Shown here: positions 13,906-17,142 of the stretch, in pieces
How the letters are laid out: every line of letters begins with the position of its first letter
How positions within the stretch are numbered: position 1 is the first letter of the stretch
Assembly: GCA_045597845.1 (NCBI GenBank)
Contig: JAZLKZ010000070.1
Span: forward strand, 1 to 17,142
Reading direction: 5' to 3'
DNA length: 17,142 nucleotides
Source: Colimorpha sp045597845
Lineage (GTDB): Bacteria > Bacteroidota > Bacteroidia > Bacteroidales > P3
Made by a program: the position numbers and the translations under genes
The notes under the pieces: generated by a model
What the model was told of the DNA's origin: nothing
The model's database searches: none
The model's input: only the letters and a program-made list of their open reading frames with translations

Positions 13906-16528
13906 CCACATCTGCAAATTTCTCTTGTTAGCCCTACTCTGCGGCACTCCCCAATTTGCGCACGCCATCTTTGTCGAAAACATGCCAGCAGTGCTCATTC
14001 AGCCCAACGGAGACACCATCCACTGCTTCGTAACAGGCGACGAGTACTACCACCGTTGGCACGACGCACAAGGATTCACCATCGTACAAAACCCCACGAC
14101 AGGCTACTACGTATATGCCGAAGAAATACCGGGATTGGCAGGCAATCTCATCGTAGGGCAGACCAATCCACTGGCTGAAAACCTGCGTCCGGATATCAGA
14201 ATCTCGGAAAGCGAGTATGCCGCCCGTCTCAAGCAATGGGAAATCCCGGAGCAGTACGCCATTCCGCAAAGGAAATATGGAGAAAGCAACCACGGAACGA
14301 TGAACAACATTGTCATTCTTATCCGTTTTGCCGACGACCCAGAGATTTCGACGCCATACAACACACTTTACAACATGTACAACGACACTTCCGCCAATGC
14401 GGTGTCGCTGCTCAGTTATTTCAAAGAGGCATCATACAACCAACTGCGTATTGTAAGTCATATCTTTCCCGCAGCGGAAGGCAATCAAATAATATCATAC
14501 CGAGACACGCTGGCCCGACGTTATTTCTTGCCCTACAACGCAGCGAGCAATCCCGATGGCTATACCGACCAAGGAGAGCGAGAGTTCGGATTGATTGAAC
14601 GTGCCGTGAATTACATAAACGCAAACTATCCTTTACCAACAGACATCAACATTGACCACGACAACGACGGCTATATTGACAACATCACCTTTATCGTAAA
14701 AGGAACCTACACCGGTTGGAGCGACCTGCTTTGGCCGCACAAATGGAACCTGTACGACCGCACGGTAACAATCAACAACAAAATCATCAGCACATTCAAC
14801 TTCTTGCTCGAAGGCGCCGGAGAACAATATTTCAACGTAAGCACTTTCTGCCACGAGATGTTCCACGCATTGGGAGCGCCAGACCTCTACAGATACTACA
14901 CAGCCTCAGAGATTTCTCCAGTCGCCAGTTGGGACTTGATGTGCCACAACTCCACCCCGCCCCAACACATGGGAGCATTCATGAAATACCGCTATGGCGG
15001 ATGGATCGACAGCATTCCCGAAATCACCGAATACGGTACCTACAACCTCCATTCCGTGGCAGACCCCTCCAATAGAAACAACTGCTACCGTATCGCCACT
15101 TCCAACCCCAACCAATGGTATGTGCTGGAATACCGCAACAACAGCAACCATTACGAGACAGCACTGCCAGGTAAGGGATTGCTCATCTACCGCGTGGACA
15201 CCCGCTACGATGGCAACGCCAGTTTCAATGGAAGAAACTATTTCGATGGACTTTGGCTCTTCCGTCCAGGTTCCAGCAGCAACATGGAAAATGGAGCTCA
15301 TGGATCGGCATACCTCAACAAAAACGTGGGTCGCCGCACCTTCCACCACCAAAGCAACCTCATTCCTTTCCTCACCGACAACAGCATCGACACCAACATA
15401 CTGATTTCTCACGTCAGCGAAGCCGGCAACACCATCACTTTCTGCTACCTCGACCCCTACGGATGCAACCCTCCCGACAATTTGCACATCGACAGCACCA
15501 CTAACACAACCGTCAATCTCTCTTGGACAGGAAACTCTGAACATTATCAAGTCTTGTGGAGAGTTGATGGCAGCAACGACACTTTCAGCACCCTTATCAC
15601 CGACAGCCTCTTTGCCGAAATCACCAACCTTGAATCCAGCACACGCTACGAATGGAACGTTCGCGGCATTTGCGGCATAGACACCAGTATTCTCGTGTCC
15701 AACTCCTTCTTCAACACCAACATGTGCGACAGCATCATCGATGACACCATCGGCACCCAAGAGACAAGTACCTTCACCCTCCCATTCGCCGTGGCTCACA
15801 ACTTCTCCTACACCCAGCAAATCTACACCCAAGAAGAACTTCCGGGATGCATGGACATCTCTGAAATCGCCCTCAACTTCAAGAAAGACCTCCTCAACAA
15901 GTCAAACTGCAAAATCTACATGACAAATACCGACAAGGAGTTCTTCCAATCCCAATTCGACTATCTCAATTTCAGCAACCTACAACTTGTTTTTGAAGGA
16001 GATCTGACCTTCTACAATGGATGGAATCGCATCGTGCTAGACACACCCTTCTATTACAGAGGCAATGAAAATCTGCTCATTGCATTTTACGACGAATCCC
16101 AAATGCAAGACAGTCCCCAGAACCTCTTTGCAGCAAGTCATTCCGACGCAAAACGTTCTGTATCATTCTACCATAGCACCTACCGTCCCGACCCCGAAAA
16201 TCTACTCGCCTACCAAGGGCATAAAACCGCATCAAGCACCCGCAACGACATTCGCATCATCGGATGCCCTGCCGATACAGGACGCATTGTTGGAATAGAC
16301 AACATCCAGCGTTCCAACGAAGAAGAAAAGTACTCAATTTCAGCAATAGGCGGCAACATAGAAGTGCGTTGCTCCACAGCTCAGCCTATTTGGATTTTCG
16401 ACATCTTGGGACGAACGATAAACCACTCTGCAGCAACAACAAAACAGACTTTCAAAATGCCAAAATCAGGCATTTACATTGTAAAAGTCGGCAACAATCT
16501 GGCAAAAAAGATTGCCTTATTTCAATAA
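13889..16528 (+). CDS. Secreted M6-type metallopeptidase with T9SS sorting domain
   Basis: This 879-aa protein is an exported zinc peptidase resembling family M6 (immune inhibitor A-like). A signal peptide ends at AHA26. Residues about 30-80 match the N-terminal region usual in M6 proteins. The catalytic core spans roughly 138-520 with HEMFHALGAPD (322-332: His322, Glu323, His326, Asp332), a likely Met-turn at WDLMC (348-352) and a DHDNDGYID Ca-binding-like loop (256-264). A fibronectin type III-like domain covers about 528-605. Residues about 625-793 form an unassigned beta-rich module, and the last 60 residues end as a T9SS type A-like sorting domain (IWIFDILGR, then SGIYIVKVG). The ATG at 13889 lies inside the MATE gene, 17 nt before its stop, implying co-transcription. 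Its substrate is unknown. Confidence 0.92.
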   Translation: MQKQTNHICKFLLLALLCGTPQFAHAIFVENMPAVLIQPNGDTIHCFVTGDEYYHRWHDAQGFTIVQNPTTGYYVYAEEIPGLAGNLIVGQTNPLAENLRPDIRISESEYAARLKQWEIPEQYAIPQRKYGESNHGTMNNIVILIRFADDPEISTPYNTLYNMYNDTSANAVSLLSYFKEASYNQLRIVSHIFPAAEGNQIISYRDTLARRYFLPYNAASNPDGYTDQGEREFGLIERAVNYINANYPLPTDINIDHDNDGYIDNITFIVKGTYTGWSDLLWPHKWNLYDRTVTINNKIISTFNFLLEGAGEQYFNVSTFCHEMFHALGAPDLYRYYTASEISPVASWDLMCHNSTPPQHMGAFMKYRYGGWIDSIPEITEYGTYNLHSVADPSNRNNCYRIATSNPNQWYVLEYRNNSNHYETALPGKGLLIYRVDTRYDGNASFNGRNYFDGLWLFRPGSSSNMENGAHGSAYLNKNVGRRTFHHQSNLIPFLTDNSIDTNILISHVSEAGNTITFCYLDPYGCNPPDNLHIDSTTNTTVNLSWTGNSEHYQVLWRVDGSNDTFSTLITDSLFAEITNLESSTRYEWNVRGICGIDTSILVSNSFFNTNMCDSIIDDTIGTQETSTFTLPFAVAHNFSYTQQIYTQEELPGCMDISEIALNFKKDLLNKSNCKIYMTNTDKEFFQSQFDYLNFSNLQLVFEGDLTFYNGWNRIVLDTPFYYRGNENLLIAFYDESQMQDSPQNLFAASHSDAKRSVSFYHSTYRPDPENLLAYQGHKTASSTRNDIRIIGCPADTGRIVGIDNIQRSNEEEKYSISAIGGNIEVRCSTAQPIWIFDILGRTINHSAATTKQTFKMPKSGIYIVKVGNNLAKKIALFQ

Positions 16529-16543
16529 TTGACAAAAAAATAT

Positions 16544-16551
16544 TATATTTG
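16544..16551 (+). promoter_or_regulatory. Bacteroidota -7 promoter box for gcvT
   Basis: TATATTTG matches TAnnTTTG and predicts a start near 16557 and an AT-rich leader of about 52 nt before the gcvT ATG. No -33 TTTG is found at the usual spacing. The gap at 16529-16608 has no other visible element and no hairpin terminator for the preceding gene. Confidence 0.65.
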
Positions 16552-16608
16552 TAAGATTAAAGAAAATTAATAAAAATTATAAATAATTAATAATAAACAT
16601 AATACACA

Positions 16609-17142
16609 ATGAAAACCACTCCCTATACCGATTTACACATCGCTTTAGGCGCAAAGATGGCCGAATTTGCCGGCTACAACATGCCCATTCAGTACACTGG
16701 TCTCGTTGAAGAGCACAACAACGTACGCAACAACGTAGGCGTTTTCGACGTCAGTCACATGGGCGAATTCCGCGCCAAAGGCCCCGTCGCCAAGCACTTC
16801 ATGCAGTATGTCACCACCAACAACATCGAGGACCTCTTCGACGGCAAAGTGCAATACACCTGCCTTCCCAATGGTCAGGGCGGCGTGGTCGATGACATGC
16901 TGGTTTACCGCGTCAGCGACGACGAATACTTCATGGTGCCCAATGCTGCCAACATCGACAAGGACTGGGCTTGGATGAGCCAGATTGCCGACAAAATGGG
17001 TATGGAGCTTGGCAAAGACTTCGTCAACGAGAGCGAACAGTGGGCACAGCTCGCAGTGCAAGGTCCCAACGCCCTCAAGGCTATGCAGAAACTCACCAGC
17101 GAGAACATTGTGGACATGGAGTACTACACCTTCAAGATCCTC
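16609..17142 (+). CDS. gcvT: Aminomethyltransferase, glycine cleavage system T protein (3' partial)
   Basis: The first 178 residues are present and the frame is open to the right edge; a complete T protein is about 360 aa. GcvT transfers the methylene group from aminomethyl-lipoyl H protein to tetrahydrofolate and releases ammonia. Seen motifs are the N-terminal LHIALGAKMAEFAGYNMPIQY (around 9-29), the GVFDVSHMGEF segment (44-54), GGVVDDMLVYR (91-101) carrying the conserved Asp near 95-96, and LAVQGPNA (148-155). The ATG at 16609 follows a promoter box by about 60 nt, so it is transcribed separately from the metallopeptidase. The gene looks ordinary; nothing is known of the genes beyond the edge. 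Confidence 0.95.
   Translation, partial: MKTTPYTDLHIALGAKMAEFAGYNMPIQYTGLVEEHNNVRNNVGVFDVSHMGEFRAKGPVAKHFMQYVTTNNIEDLFDGKVQYTCLPNGQGGVVDDMLVYRVSDDEYFMVPNAANIDKDWAWMSQIADKMGMELGKDFVNESEQWAQLAVQGPNALKAMQKLTSENIVDMEYYTFKIL

Noticed and set aside
14906..15832. Minus-strand reading frame of 308 codons inside the M6 peptidase gene.
   Set aside because: It is antisense to a gene with intact zinc-binding and sorting domains, and its Val/Gly-rich translation is typical of an antisense shadow.
16527..16535. Repeated TTGACAA motif after stop codons (also near 5863 and 9789) as a possible -35 element.
   Set aside because: Bacteroidota promoters use a TTTG -33 element; the distance to the -7 box at 16544 is too short, and the three occurrences may be chance in AT-rich DNA.

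Overview
The window comes from a member of the Bacteroidota, most likely an uncultured Bacteroidales. The evidence is the TAnnTTTG promoter -7 boxes, the near absence of Shine-Dalgarno sequences, two secreted peptidases that end in type IX secretion (T9SS) sorting domains, and several proteins typical of this phylum (DUF6427, DUF6913, DUF6029, Omp28-like lipoprotein). I see no rRNA, tRNA, CRISPR array, phage or insertion sequence. No species can be named from the sequence alone.

Layout. At 1-1863 the start of korB and a full gamma/alpha-fused korA (2-oxoacid:ferredoxin oxidoreductase) read leftward. A short divergent promoter region (1864-2064) separates them from a long rightward block. That block holds a T9SS-exported subtilisin-like peptidase (2065-4197), a DUF6427 membrane protein coupled to it by a 4-nt overlap, ribonuclease HII, a DUF6913 protein, dapA (lysine/diaminopimelate synthesis) and an unusually short polyprenyl diphosphate synthase (to 8253). 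Next comes a small disturbed patch: a leftward GNAT acetyltransferase lacking its N-terminal part (8245-8628), abutting an unrecognised rightward 135-aa gene (8621-9028) that ends in a clear intrinsic terminator.

From 9295 to 12379 three envelope genes lie in one direction: an exported TlpA-like thioredoxin, a DUF6029 outer-membrane barrel and an Omp28-like lipoprotein with a Cys-rich motif. They look like one functional unit, perhaps extracytoplasmic thiol chemistry around an outer-membrane protein (inference). A MATE-family transporter (12562-13905) overlaps a T9SS-exported M6-type metallopeptidase (13889-16528). A new promoter then drives gcvT (glycine cleavage T protein), which runs off the right edge.

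The most unusual non-coding structure is the gap at 12380-12561. It is built almost entirely of several different degenerate tandem repeats with 7- or 8-nt period, and a related 8-nt pair lies in the gap at 11486-11501. The most unusual proteins are the polyprenyl synthase without the conserved segment that normally follows its second Asp-rich motif, the truncated GNAT with its unrecognised neighbour, and the two-Cys-motif envelope cluster. I did not find a clear new defence or mobile system.
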